Below, in pieces: positions 1 through 8,519 of a stretch of 12,675 nt of DNA. Origin of the DNA: an uncultured Clostridia bacterium (GTDB lineage: Bacteria > Bacillota_A > Clostridia > Oscillospirales > Oscillospiraceae). The stretch covers positions 1 to 12,675 of the forward strand of contig CAMVIC010000021.1 in NCBI GenBank assembly GCA_947167435.1, given 5' to 3'. Position 1 is the first letter of the stretch. Each line of letters starts with the position of its first letter. The position numbers and the translations under genes are program-made. The notes under the pieces are model-generated. The model worked only from the letters and a program-made list of their open reading frames with translations. It was not told where the DNA came from and searched no databases.

Positions 1-1
1 A

Positions 2-598
2 GTGGACGCCGTGGCCCACCGGCTGGGGACCAACCGCTCTGCGCTCATCAACCAGATTCTGGCGGAGTATGTGGGCTGCACCACGCCGGAGCGGCGCATC
101 AACGACGTGCTGTCTACCATTCAGCAGCTGATGAGCCCGTCCCGGGATCTGGTGCCTTTCTTTGCGCCCAATACCTTCTCCCTGTCGCTGAAAAGCTCGC
201 TGGAGTATAAATATCGCCCCACGGTGAAATACGAGGTGGAGCTGTACCGGGGCGGGGAGGAATCCATCGGAGAGCTGTCGGTGATGTTCCGCACCCAGTC
301 CGCCGCGCTGATCCAGGCCATGACGGAGTTTTTCCGGCTGTGGAAGCGGATTGAGGACCTGCACCTGCGGCCCCGCACCGGGGCGCGGATTGACTATGCC
401 CTGTACGACGGTAAATTCCTGCGCAGCATTGCGGTGCCCGACCGGGACTGCACGGCCCAGGAACTGGCCGGCGCTCTGTCCGAGTATATCAAGCTCTTCG
501 ACAAGCTGATGAAGGGCTATCTCAGCGGACGGCTGGACGCCCACGAGGTGGAGGCCGCCTATTATTCCCATCTGATCAACAGTACGATCCATATCTGA
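2..598 (+). CDS. Hypothetical protein with ribbon-helix-helix-like N-terminus, 5'-truncated by the window edge
   Basis: I do not recognise this family as a whole. The open frame runs from the window edge to a TGA at 596-598 (about 198 residues visible). A GTG at position 2 could be read as a start, but it sits at the very edge and the first visible residues look internal. Residues 1-24 (AVAHRLGTNRSALINQILAEYV region) resemble the two helices of a ribbon-helix-helix (MetJ/Arc/CopG) DNA-binding unit, with the N-terminal beta strand missing, which suggests the true start lies upstream. The remaining roughly 170 residues are mixed alpha/beta, have no signal peptide or membrane segment, and match nothing I can name. 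Its stop is 12 nt before the clpB ATG and overlaps the clpB Shine-Dalgarno sequence, so the two are probably co-transcribed. A regulatory role, possibly autoregulation or control of clpB, is inference only. Confidence 0.7.
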   Translation: MDAVAHRLGTNRSALINQILAEYVGCTTPERRINDVLSTIQQLMSPSRDLVPFFAPNTFSLSLKSSLEYKYRPTVKYEVELYRGGEESIGELSVMFRTQSAALIQAMTEFFRLWKRIEDLHLRPRTGARIDYALYDGKFLRSIAVPDRDCTAQELAGALSEYIKLFDKLMKGYLSGRLDAHEVEAAYYSHLINSTIHI

Positions 599-610
599 GG
601 AGGTGCTGAC

Positions 611-3190
<2,580 letters not shown>

Positions 3191-3206
3191 ACCGAATCAA
3201 AAAAAT

Positions 3207-3236
3207 GCCCGGGTGCGTTTGACACCCGGGCGTTTT
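3207..3236 (+). terminator. Rho-independent terminator after clpB
   Basis: A perfect 9-bp stem GCCCGGGTG (3207-3215) / CACCCGGGC (3223-3231) with a 7-nt loop is followed by G then TTTT (3233-3236). A run of A residues precedes it (3199-3205), extending the stem on the T side and giving some capacity in the opposite direction. It lies 16 nt after the clpB stop and 8 nt before the next promoter. Confidence 0.9.
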
Positions 3237-3243
3237 CCGTCGG

Positions 3244-3272
3244 TTGACAGTTCCCGGCGGCGGTGATATCAT
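3244..3272 (+). promoter_or_regulatory. Sigma-70/SigA-type promoter for the secreted flavoprotein gene
   Basis: TTGACA (3244-3249, exact consensus -35) and TATCAT (3267-3272, one mismatch from the -10 consensus) are separated by exactly 17 bp. The start of transcription would fall at about 3278-3281, inside the first copy of a 19-bp tandem repeat, leaving a 5' leader of roughly 60 nt before the ATG at 3339. It is the strongest housekeeping promoter I see in the window. Confidence 0.85.
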
Positions 3273-3310
3273 AAAATCATAGTTTGAACCCAAAATCATA
3301 GTTTGAACCC
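3273..3310 (+). repeat. Perfect 19-bp tandem repeat abutting the -10 box
   Basis: Two identical head-to-tail copies of AAAATCATAGTTTGAACCC occupy 3273-3291 and 3292-3310. Each carries a TTTG-AACC-CAAA core (the last bases of the first copy's core come from the start of the second copy, and of the second copy's core from the following AAA). The 19-bp period puts the two cores just under two helical turns apart, on nearly the same DNA face. The array starts directly after the -10 hexamer and covers the predicted transcription start, the usual position of a repressor operator. Confidence 0.9.
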
Positions 3311-3316
3311 AAACTA
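3299..3316 (+). promoter_or_regulatory. Candidate MarR/FabT-like operator
   Basis: TAGTTTG (3299-3305) and CAAACTA (3310-3316) form perfect 7-bp inverted arms around a 4-nt centre AACC. A second, less symmetric site with the same TTTG-N4-CAAA core lies 19 bp upstream (about 3282-3293). MarR-family regulators such as FabT bind sites with TTTGA/TCAAA-type half sites of similar size, so such a repressor is a reasonable guess; no regulator gene of this kind is in the window. Position immediately downstream of the -10 box favours repression. Confidence 0.55.
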
Positions 3317-3338
3317 AATCAGAAAGGATCGAAACAGA

Positions 3339-4514
3339 ATGAAAAAGATGAGAAACGCACTTGTTTTCCTGCTGGCTGCCGCCATGCTGTTCAGCACGCC
3401 CGTGCTGGCCAGCGCTGACGCGGTCAGCGCCACCGCCACCGCCCAGGGCCTGGACGAGACCGTCACCGTCACCGTGACCATGGAAGACGGCAAGATCACC
3501 GGCGTGGAAGCCTCCACCGACAAGGAAGAGGTCACCGTGGGCGCCCAGGCGCTGGAGCAGCTGCCCGCCGCCATGGTGGAGCAGAACACCGTGAAGGTGG
3601 ACGGCGTCACCGGCGCCACAGCCACCAGCACCGCCGTCATCTCCGCCGCCACCGCTGCCTACCTGCAGCTGCTGGGCGTGGACGTGAACCTGGACGCGCT
3701 GGCCAAGGGCCAGGGCTATGTGAAGGCTGAGGATTACCAGATGGTCACCGGCGTGGACGCCATCACCTCCGCTACCGAGTCCGGCGTGGGCGGCATCAAC
3801 TTCGGCGATATCGACCTGTCCGACGAGATGAAGCAGGCCCTGATCCTGGACTATCTGAAGGGCGCCAAGGGCGACTACCGCGAGATGTACCAGATCGCCA
3901 CCTCCTACAATAACGTGCCCACCATCGGCAGCGTGGAGTACGTGCTGGATCCCTCCGACATGACCCTGTTCGGCTCCAGCGAGAGCAACACCGCCAAGCT
4001 CAACAACATGAACCTGAACCCCAATGTGGACCTGTACTGGACCCGTCAGATCCGCGCGGGCGATATCTGCTCCGATGCCATGCCCGTTCTGCCCAGCTAC
4101 TTCATGAGCTACGGCGTGCAGATCACCGGCACCTTCAAGGCCATCCACTTTGCGGAGCTGAGCGAGGATGAGGTCCCCGTATACCTGGCCAAGGCCCGCA
4201 CCTACTTCACCACCCTGGACACCACCGCCCAGCTGTCCGCCATGGACGACGAGGGCCTGTACGGCTACCTGTGCACCTCCAACATGAACTTCTACCAGAT
4301 CATCCCCAGCCGCATCGTGGTCACCTCCCCCTGGTTCCTGAACGTGTACGACAGCGGCTATGCCCGCCAGTTCGTCTCTGAGGAGCTGCAGCAGCAGCTG
4401 GCCGACGTCGTGGCCGAGCAGTACCCCGAGGCCACCGGCCTGACCATGCTGGACTTCGCCACCTTCTCCGCCACCGGCCTCAAGACCCAGCAGATCCTGA
4501 GCTTCGACCGCTGA
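3339..4514 (+). CDS. Secreted flavoprotein: FMN_bind domain fused to a PNPOx-like split barrel
   Basis: 391 residues. A Sec signal peptide (1-26) has two Lys and an Arg, a hydrophobic core and an A24-S25-A26 cleavage site; there is no lipobox Cys and no later membrane segment, so a soluble exported protein is expected. Residues about 33-112 look like an FMN_bind domain and end in D88-G-V-T-G-A-T94, matching the ApbE flavinylation motif Dxx(S/T)(G/S)AT, so Thr94 is the likely covalent FMN site. A second match, D140-A-I-T-S-A-T146, follows only 52 residues later. Residues about 168-330 resemble the pyridoxamine-phosphate-oxidase-like flavin barrel: NNVPTIGSVEYVLD, then GSSESNTAKLNNMNLNPNVDLYW, with the typical I-P-S-R strand at 322-325. 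An extracytoplasmic electron-transfer or reductase role is inference. ATG 3339 has AAAGGA (3323-3328) upstream. Codon use is extremely biased to GCC/ACC/CTG, suggesting high expression. No apbE or redox partner lies nearby. Confidence 0.75.
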   Translation: MKKMRNALVFLLAAAMLFSTPVLASADAVSATATAQGLDETVTVTVTMEDGKITGVEASTDKEEVTVGAQALEQLPAAMVEQNTVKVDGVTGATATSTAVISAATAAYLQLLGVDVNLDALAKGQGYVKAEDYQMVTGVDAITSATESGVGGINFGDIDLSDEMKQALILDYLKGAKGDYREMYQIATSYNNVPTIGSVEYVLDPSDMTLFGSSESNTAKLNNMNLNPNVDLYWTRQIRAGDICSDAMPVLPSYFMSYGVQITGTFKAIHFAELSEDEVPVYLAKARTYFTTLDTTAQLSAMDDEGLYGYLCTSNMNFYQIIPSRIVVTSPWFLNVYDSGYARQFVSEELQQQLADVVAEQYPEATGLTMLDFATFSATGLKTQQILSFDR

Positions 4515-4535
4515 GCCGAACGCAGGTTTTTCATC

Positions 4536-4587
4536 GCAAAGCAACATCATCACAGGGCCGCCCGTCCGGGCGGCCCTGCTGCTTTGC
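4536..4587 (+). terminator. Terminator-like hairpin after the flavoprotein gene
   Basis: An 11-nt perfect inverted pair (AGGGCCGCCCG 4554-4564 / CGGGCGGCCCT 4567-4577) is flanked by an outer pair GCAAAGCA (4536-4543) / TGCTTTGC (4580-4587), giving a long stem with an internal loop. The T content after the stem is poor, so it may act more as an mRNA 3' end stabiliser than as an intrinsic terminator; the stronger hairpin at 4667-4719 could finish the job. Confidence 0.6.
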
Positions 4588-4592
4588 AGAAA

Positions 4593-4622
4593 TGCGGAAT
4601 TGCGAATTGTGGATTCGGGAAT
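4593..4622. repeat. Degenerate heptamer array (left of the PepSY gene)
   Basis: Four imperfect units follow one another: TGCGGAAT, TGCGAAT, TGTGGAT, TCGGGAAT (4593-4622). A related array in the same orientation lies at 5236-5264 on the other side of the PepSY gene. Downstream of this one, CTGAAAACTGAAAACT (4652-4667) is a further short tandem duplication. No coding potential is seen. Confidence 0.6.
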
Positions 4623-4666
4623 TCCTTTTCGCCCGCCGTCCTCCGCATCTCCTGAAAACTGAAAAC

Positions 4667-4719
4667 TGCGCAAAAGCACCGGGAAGGTCCCGTTCGGACC
4701 TTCCCGGTGCTTTTGCGCA
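4667..4719 (-). terminator. Strong bidirectional terminator hairpin between convergent genes
   Basis: A perfect 24-bp inverted repeat (4667-4690 / 4696-4719) has a 5-nt loop CGTTC. The outer stem is A-rich on one arm (CAAAAGC) and T-rich on the other (GCTTTTG). On the - strand the stem is followed by GTTTTCAGTTTTC, a reasonable U-rich tail. It begins 11 nt after the PepSY gene stop, and also blocks read-through from the convergent flavoprotein gene. Confidence 0.8.
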
Positions 4720-4729
4720 TCCTCCCGCC

Positions 4730-5131
4730 TTAATCGAAGAAATCAAAGAAGTCGTCGTCGAAGTCGCGGTCGTAGTACTCGTACTCGTAGTAATCGTCGT
4801 CGTAATATCCGAACTCGCCTGCGGGGACGCTGCCGAAGCTGCGGTGCATCTCCACGCTGTAGTCGGTCACGCGGCCGGTCTCCACGTCCACGTCTATGTC
4901 ATACTCGGTGTTGCCTACGAAGAACTCGATCTCATAGACCTTGCGGCCGTCGTCGTAATCGGCGTGGCATCTGGTGAACCTGGCATCCTCGGCCTTAACT
5001 CCGGCCTTATCCAGGGCGATCTGCTTGGCCTGCTCCATGGTGACGGGACCGTCGGCAAAGGCGGCGGCGCCGAATGCGAGAACCATTACAAGGGCCATCA
5101 GGCCGGCAAGTGCTTTCTTCAGGGTTTTCAT
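4730..5131 (-). CDS. Small secreted PepSY-domain protein with acidic/aromatic tail
   Basis: 133 residues. A Sec signal peptide (1-26; KTLKK start, hydrophobic core, A24-F25-A26 site before DGP) predicts export. Residues about 30-95 form one PepSY unit: V-T-M-E-Q-A-K-Q-I-A-L-D-K-A-G helix, then the Y-E-I-E-F strand and Y-D-I-D-V-D-V-E-T-G-R-V pattern. PepSY domains occur in protease propeptides and in stand-alone cell-surface proteins, where inhibition or binding of proteases or metals has been proposed; the job here is unknown. The C-terminus (106-133) is low complexity: 26 of 28 residues are Asp, Tyr, Phe or Glu. A single Cys (C55) is present. The ATG at 5129-5131 has GGAGG 9 nt upstream (CCTCC at 5141-5145 on +). 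It is monocistronic, with its own promoter-like element and terminator. Confidence 0.85.
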   Translation of the reverse strand: MKTLKKALAGLMALVMVLAFGAAAFADGPVTMEQAKQIALDKAGVKAEDARFTRCHADYDDGRKVYEIEFFVGNTEYDIDVDVETGRVTDYSVEMHRSFGSVPAGEFGYYDDDYYEYEYYDRDFDDDFFDFFD

Positions 5132-5190
5132 GTTTTATTTCCTCCGTTTTTATGCTTTTTGATTTTTGTTTGTTTTTCTCTTGTGGCCTG

Positions 5191-5199
5191 AATATAACA
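5191..5199 (-). promoter_or_regulatory. Possible extended -10 promoter of the PepSY gene
   Basis: On the - strand TGTTATATT reads as an extended -10 (TG-N-TATATT, one mismatch from TATAAT). No convincing -35 lies 16-18 bp upstream, which an extended -10 partly compensates. A small inverted pair TTGTCACAA (5206-5214 on +) lies just upstream. The leader to the ATG would be about 50 nt, and it is strikingly T/A-rich compared with the rest of the window. Confidence 0.4.
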
Positions 5200-5235
5200 C
5201 AGAAATTGTCACAAAATTGGCACACGGAAAGAAAA

Positions 5236-5264
5236 TGCGGAGTTCGGACTTGCGAATTCGGAAA
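5236..5264. repeat. Degenerate heptamer array (right of the PepSY gene)
   Basis: Units TGCGGAGT, TCGGACT, TGCGAAT, TCGGAAA follow one another at 5236-5264. They resemble the array at 4593-4622 in sequence, period and orientation; both are preceded by AGAAA(A)TGCGGA. Confidence 0.55.
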
Positions 5265-5430
5265 AAGTCCTTGTTCAACGCGGTGTCATGTCCATAGCGG
5301 TATGCAAGCATCCAGCCCTGCGCGGAAAACGGGAAAAACGAATTCTATCACTCCGAATTACCCGCGGCCAACGGCGGGTTGATGACTGCGTGCCCTGCGG
5401 ATATGGTTCTCCAGCGAACATGGCTGCCAC
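5265..5430. other. Intergenic DNA without recognised features
   Basis: Between the heptamer array and the hairpin downstream of argF I see no convincing ORF, RNA gene or promoter. Short open frames exist on both strands but lack ribosome sites and recognisable protein sequence. The only structure noted is a small GC-rich hairpin around 5361-5378 (CCCGC...GGCGGG). Confidence 0.5.
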
Positions 5431-5485
5431 AACGCGAATCCCCCTCGCGGGAACGGTTGTTCCGCGAGGGGGATTCGCGTTTTCT
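5431..5485. terminator. Terminator-like hairpin at the end of the arginine operon
   Basis: A perfect 20-bp inverted repeat (5431-5450 / 5462-5481) has an 11-nt loop. It starts 7 nt beyond the argF stop as read on the - strand. The better T-run (TTTTC, 5480-5484) lies on the + strand side, while the - strand exit reads GTTGTGG; it is probably a bidirectional barrier, weaker as a classical intrinsic terminator for argF itself. Confidence 0.7.
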
Positions 5486-5487
5486 GC

Positions 5488-6471
5488 TTACAGGGTGGCC
5501 GCCATGACGGCTTTGATCGTGTGGAGGCGGTTTTCCGCCTCGTCGAAGACGATGGATTGGGGGCCCTCAAAGACTTCGTTTGTGACCTCCATGCACTCCA
5601 GACCGAACTTTTCGTACACAGCCAGGCCGTTTTCCGTCTCCAGGTCGTGATAAGCGGGCAGGCAGTGCATGAAGCGGCACTGGGGGCCTGCCAGGTCCAG
5701 AAGCGCCTGGTTTACCTGGTAGGGGAGCAGGTCGTGGATGCGCTCGGCCCAGACCTCCTCCGGCTCGCCCATGGAGACCCAGATATCCGTGTACAGCACG
5801 TCCGCGCCGGGCGCGGCCTTCCGGGGGTCCGTCTCGAATTCCAGCACGGCGCCGGTCTCGGCCGCGATGGCCTGACAGCGGGCGATCAGCGCCGGGTCGG
5901 GGAAATACTTCTCCGGGGCGCAGGCCACGAAATGCAGACCCATTTTGGCGCAGCCCACCATGAGGGAGTTGCCCATGTTGTAGCGGGCGTCGCCCATGTA
6001 CACCAGCTTCTTCCCCTGGAGGGAGCCGAAATGCTCCCGGATGGTGAGAAAGTCCGCCAGAATCTGGGTGGGGTGGAACTCGTTGGTCAGGCCGTTCCAC
6101 ACGGGTACGCCCGCGTATTTGGCCAGGGCCTCCACCCGTTCCTGCCCGTAGCCCCGGTACTCGATGCCGTCGAACATCCGGCCCAGCACCCGGGCGGTGT
6201 CCGCGATGCTCTCCTTTTTCCCGATCTGAGAGGCCTTGGGGTCCAGATACACCGGGTGCATGCCCAGGTCCGAGGCCGCCACCTCAAAGCTGCAGCGGGT
6301 GCGGGTGCTGGTCTTTTCAAAGATCAGCGCCACGTTTTTGCCGATGTGCATGTCGTGGGGGATGCCCGCTTTTTTCTGGGCCTTGAGCTTGGCCGCCAGG
6401 TCCAGAAGCGACGAGATCTCTGTGGGCGTGAAGTCCAGCAGGGTGAGGAAATTTCTGCCTTTCAGACTCAT
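5488..6471 (-). CDS. argF: Ornithine carbamoyltransferase
   Basis: Cytosolic enzyme making citrulline from ornithine and carbamoyl phosphate. It has 327 residues, normal for the family. Motifs: carbamoyl-phosphate loop S-T-R-T-R (55-59), S-Q-I-G-K-K-E-S (81-88), H-P-T-Q (133-136), ornithine-binding D229-I-W-V-S-M-G-E, and catalytic H-C-L-P-A (269-273). The SMG loop and HCLP Cys separate it from aspartate carbamoyltransferase. Sequence alone does not exclude the catabolic ArcB form, but position as last gene of a complete biosynthetic cluster, with no arcA or arcC nearby, supports ArgF. Its ATG overlaps the argD stop by 4 nt (ATGA), pointing to translational coupling. Confidence 0.97.
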   Translation of the reverse strand: MSLKGRNFLTLLDFTPTEISSLLDLAAKLKAQKKAGIPHDMHIGKNVALIFEKTSTRTRCSFEVAASDLGMHPVYLDPKASQIGKKESIADTARVLGRMFDGIEYRGYGQERVEALAKYAGVPVWNGLTNEFHPTQILADFLTIREHFGSLQGKKLVYMGDARYNMGNSLMVGCAKMGLHFVACAPEKYFPDPALIARCQAIAAETGAVLEFETDPRKAAPGADVLYTDIWVSMGEPEEVWAERIHDLLPYQVNQALLDLAGPQCRFMHCLPAYHDLETENGLAVYEKFGLECMEVTNEVFEGPQSIVFDEAENRLHTIKAVMAATL

Positions 6472-7631
6472 TTGCAGGCCTCCTTTACAATCGACAGGGC
6501 CCTGGCCAGCTGGTCCATGGGGATGTTCAGGGCGGGTAGCAGCCGCACCTTGTCCTTGGCGGTGAGGCAGAGGACGCCCTGCTCCATGCAGGCCTTCACC
6601 ACGTCGCCGGCGGGCTTTACGGGCTTGACGCCAATCATCAGCCCCATGCCGGTGACGGACTCCACGCCCTCGGCGCCCTGCAGCGTATCAAAGGCAAAGA
6701 GGCTCTTGGCCCGGATTTCCGCCAAAAGCGCGTCGTCGATGCGGCTGAGGATGCTAAGCGCTCCGGCGCAGCAGACCGGGTTGCCGCCGAAGGTGGAGCC
6801 GTGGTCGCCGGGGCCCAGGACGCTCTGGACCTTTTCGCCCAGCAGGCAGGCGCCCAGGGGCAGGCCGCCGCCCAGACCCTTGGCGGTGGACACCACGTCC
6901 GGCTCCACGCCGTAGTTCATATAGGCATAGAGGGCGCCGGTGCGGCCGTTGCCGGTCTGTACCTCGTCCACCATCAGGACGATGTCCTGCTCCTTGCAGA
7001 AGGCGGCCAGGCCCCGGACAAAGTCCTTCTCCATGGGGATGACGCCGCCCTCGCCCTGGATGCATTCGATGAGCACGCCAGCGGCCTTGCTCTCCAGCGC
7101 CAGGGCCTTGAGGCCCTCCAGGTCGCCGGCCTTGGCATGGACAAAGCCCGGGGTCAGGGGCTGGAACAGCTCGTGATAGTGCTCCTGCCCGGTGGCGGCC
7201 AGAGTGGTGAGGGTGCGGCCGTGGAAGCTGTTTTCCAGGGTTACGATGGTGAAGTACTCCGGCCCCTTGGTGTCGGCCGCGTATTTGCGGGCCGCCTTGA
7301 TGGCGCACTCGTTGGCCTCCGCGCCGGAGTTGCAGAAGAAGACCTTCTTCATGCCCGTGCGCGTGCACAGCAGCTGCGCAAGCCTTGCGCAGGGCTCGGT
7401 ATAATACAGGTTCGACATGTGCTGCACCAGGCCCAGCTGCTCCGTCACCGCGTCCTTCCACTGTTTGTCCGCGATGCCGAAGGCGGTGACGCCGATGCCG
7501 CTGCCCATGTCGATATACTCTTTTCCGTTCTCGTCATAGACCAGCGAGCCCTTGCCCGACACGATCTGCACCGGGAAGCGGGCATAGGTGCCGGCCACGT
7601 ATTCCTTGTCAATGGCTTGGATGTTTTCCAT
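6468..7631 (-). CDS. argD: Acetylornithine aminotransferase
   Basis: PLP-dependent class-III aminotransferase that converts N-acetylglutamate semialdehyde to N-acetylornithine with glutamate as amino donor. It has 387 residues from the chosen ATG. A longer open frame continues to 7772, but that extension lies inside argB in another frame and is Arg/His-rich nonsense; the ATG at 7629-7631 has AGGAGAA upstream and gives the usual N-terminus. Motifs: N-S-G-A-E-A (101-106), F-H-G-R-T (136-140), E-C-I-Q-G-E-G-G (189-196), [12 protein letters not shown] (221-232) with PLP-ring Asp222, T-A-K-G-L-G-G-G with PLP lysine K251, and H-G-S-T-F-G-G-N-P. The start shares one base with the argB stop (TGATG) and the stop overlaps argF by 4 nt. 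Confidence 0.97.
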   Translation of the reverse strand: MENIQAIDKEYVAGTYARFPVQIVSGKGSLVYDENGKEYIDMGSGIGVTAFGIADKQWKDAVTEQLGLVQHMSNLYYTEPCARLAQLLCTRTGMKKVFFCNSGAEANECAIKAARKYAADTKGPEYFTIVTLENSFHGRTLTTLAATGQEHYHELFQPLTPGFVHAKAGDLEGLKALALESKAAGVLIECIQGEGGVIPMEKDFVRGLAAFCKEQDIVLMVDEVQTGNGRTGALYAYMNYGVEPDVVSTAKGLGGGLPLGACLLGEKVQSVLGPGDHGSTFGGNPVCCAGALSILSRIDDALLAEIRAKSLFAFDTLQGAEGVESVTGMGLMIGVKPVKPAGDVVKACMEQGVLCLTAKDKVRLLPALNIPMDQLARALSIVKEACK

Positions 7632-8512
7632 CAGAGCAGTTCTCCTTCCCCTTTTACAACCATGGTGCCCGCGCCCTCGTCGGTGAGAATCTCCATGAGA
7701 ATGGAGTGGGGCACCCGCCCGTCCATGATGATGACGCTCTCCACGCCCCGGTGGATGGCGTCGATGCAGCACTCCACCTTGGGGATCATGCCCCCGGCGA
7801 TCACGTGCTGCTCAAACAGCTCCACCGCCTGGGCGATGCTCAGCTCCGGAATCAGGGTGGAGGGGTCGTCCTTGTCCCGCAGGACGCCGGCAATGTCCGT
7901 CATCATGATGAGACGGTCGGCCCCCAGGGCCCCGGCGATGCAGGCGGCGGCGGTGTCGCCGTTGATGTTGTAGGTGTTGCCCTCGCTGTCGCAGCCCACG
8001 GTGGAGATCACCGGGATGTATCCCTTTTCCAGCAGGTCCATCACCGGCTGGATGTTGATGTTTGTGATGCTGCCCACATAGCCCAGCTGGGGGTTTTTCA
8101 TCTTCGCCTCGATGAGGCGGCCGTCCATGCCGGAGATGCCCATGGCCTTGCCGCCCTTCATCTCCAGCAGGTTTACCAGGGTTTTGTTCACCTTCCCGGC
8201 CAGCACCATCTGCACGATGTCAACGGTCTCCTTGTCGGTGACCCGCAGCCCGTCCACAAACTCCGGCTTCTTGCCCAGCCGGTCCATCAGGTCGCTGATC
8301 TCCGGCCCGCCGCCGTGGACCAGCACCACCTTCACGCCAACCAGCCACAGCAGGACCACGTCCTCCATCACCTGCTGGCGCAGCTGCTCGCTGACCATGG
8401 CGTTGCCGCCGTATTTGACCACCACGATGCGGCCGTTGTAGTGCCGGATATAGGGCAGGGCCTGGGTCAGCACCTGGGCCCGCTGGGCGTTTGAAAATGT
8501 GAATTCGTCCAT
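7631..8512 (-). CDS. argB: Acetylglutamate kinase
   Basis: Phosphorylates N-acetyl-L-glutamate with ATP, usually the controlled step of the cyclic pathway. It has 293 residues of the amino-acid-kinase fold: V-V-K-Y-G-G-N-A-M (31-39, Lys33 for phosphate), V-H-G-G-G-P-E-I (65-72, acetylglutamate site), N-I-N-G-D (182-186), M-T-D-I-A-G-V (204-210) and G-G-M-I-P-K (240-245). The N-terminal helix before the first strand (S-N-A-Q-R-A-Q-V-L-T-Q-A-L-P-Y-I, 7-22) is the extension associated with hexameric, arginine-inhibited kinases, so feedback inhibition by arginine is expected. The ATG at 8510-8512 lies 7 nt after the argJ stop, and its GAGGAAG ribosome site overlaps that stop. Confidence 0.97.
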   Translation of the reverse strand: MDEFTFSNAQRAQVLTQALPYIRHYNGRIVVVKYGGNAMVSEQLRQQVMEDVVLLWLVGVKVVLVHGGGPEISDLMDRLGKKPEFVDGLRVTDKETVDIVQMVLAGKVNKTLVNLLEMKGGKAMGISGMDGRLIEAKMKNPQLGYVGSITNINIQPVMDLLEKGYIPVISTVGCDSEGNTYNINGDTAAACIAGALGADRLIMMTDIAGVLRDKDDPSTLIPELSIAQAVELFEQHVIAGGMIPKVECCIDAIHRGVESVIIMDGRVPHSILMEILTDEGAGTMVVKGEGELL

Positions 8513-8519
8513 AGCTTCC

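Noticed and set aside
3273..3310. CRISPR array start
   Set aside because: The two 19-bp copies are directly adjacent with no spacer, no cas genes are near, and the position fits an operator.
4592..5191. 199-residue + strand frame over the PepSY gene
   Set aside because: It crosses a 24-bp terminator hairpin and is antisense to a gene with a clear signal peptide, PepSY domain and ribosome site.
5358..5570. 70-residue - strand frame overlapping the 3' end of argF
   Set aside because: It consists of the hairpin sequence and out-of-frame argF sequence, with no independent coding evidence.
7632..7772. N-terminal extension of argD by 47 residues
   Set aside because: It lies wholly inside argB, is Arg/His-rich, and the internal ATG at 7629-7631 has a proper ribosome site and family-like N-terminus.
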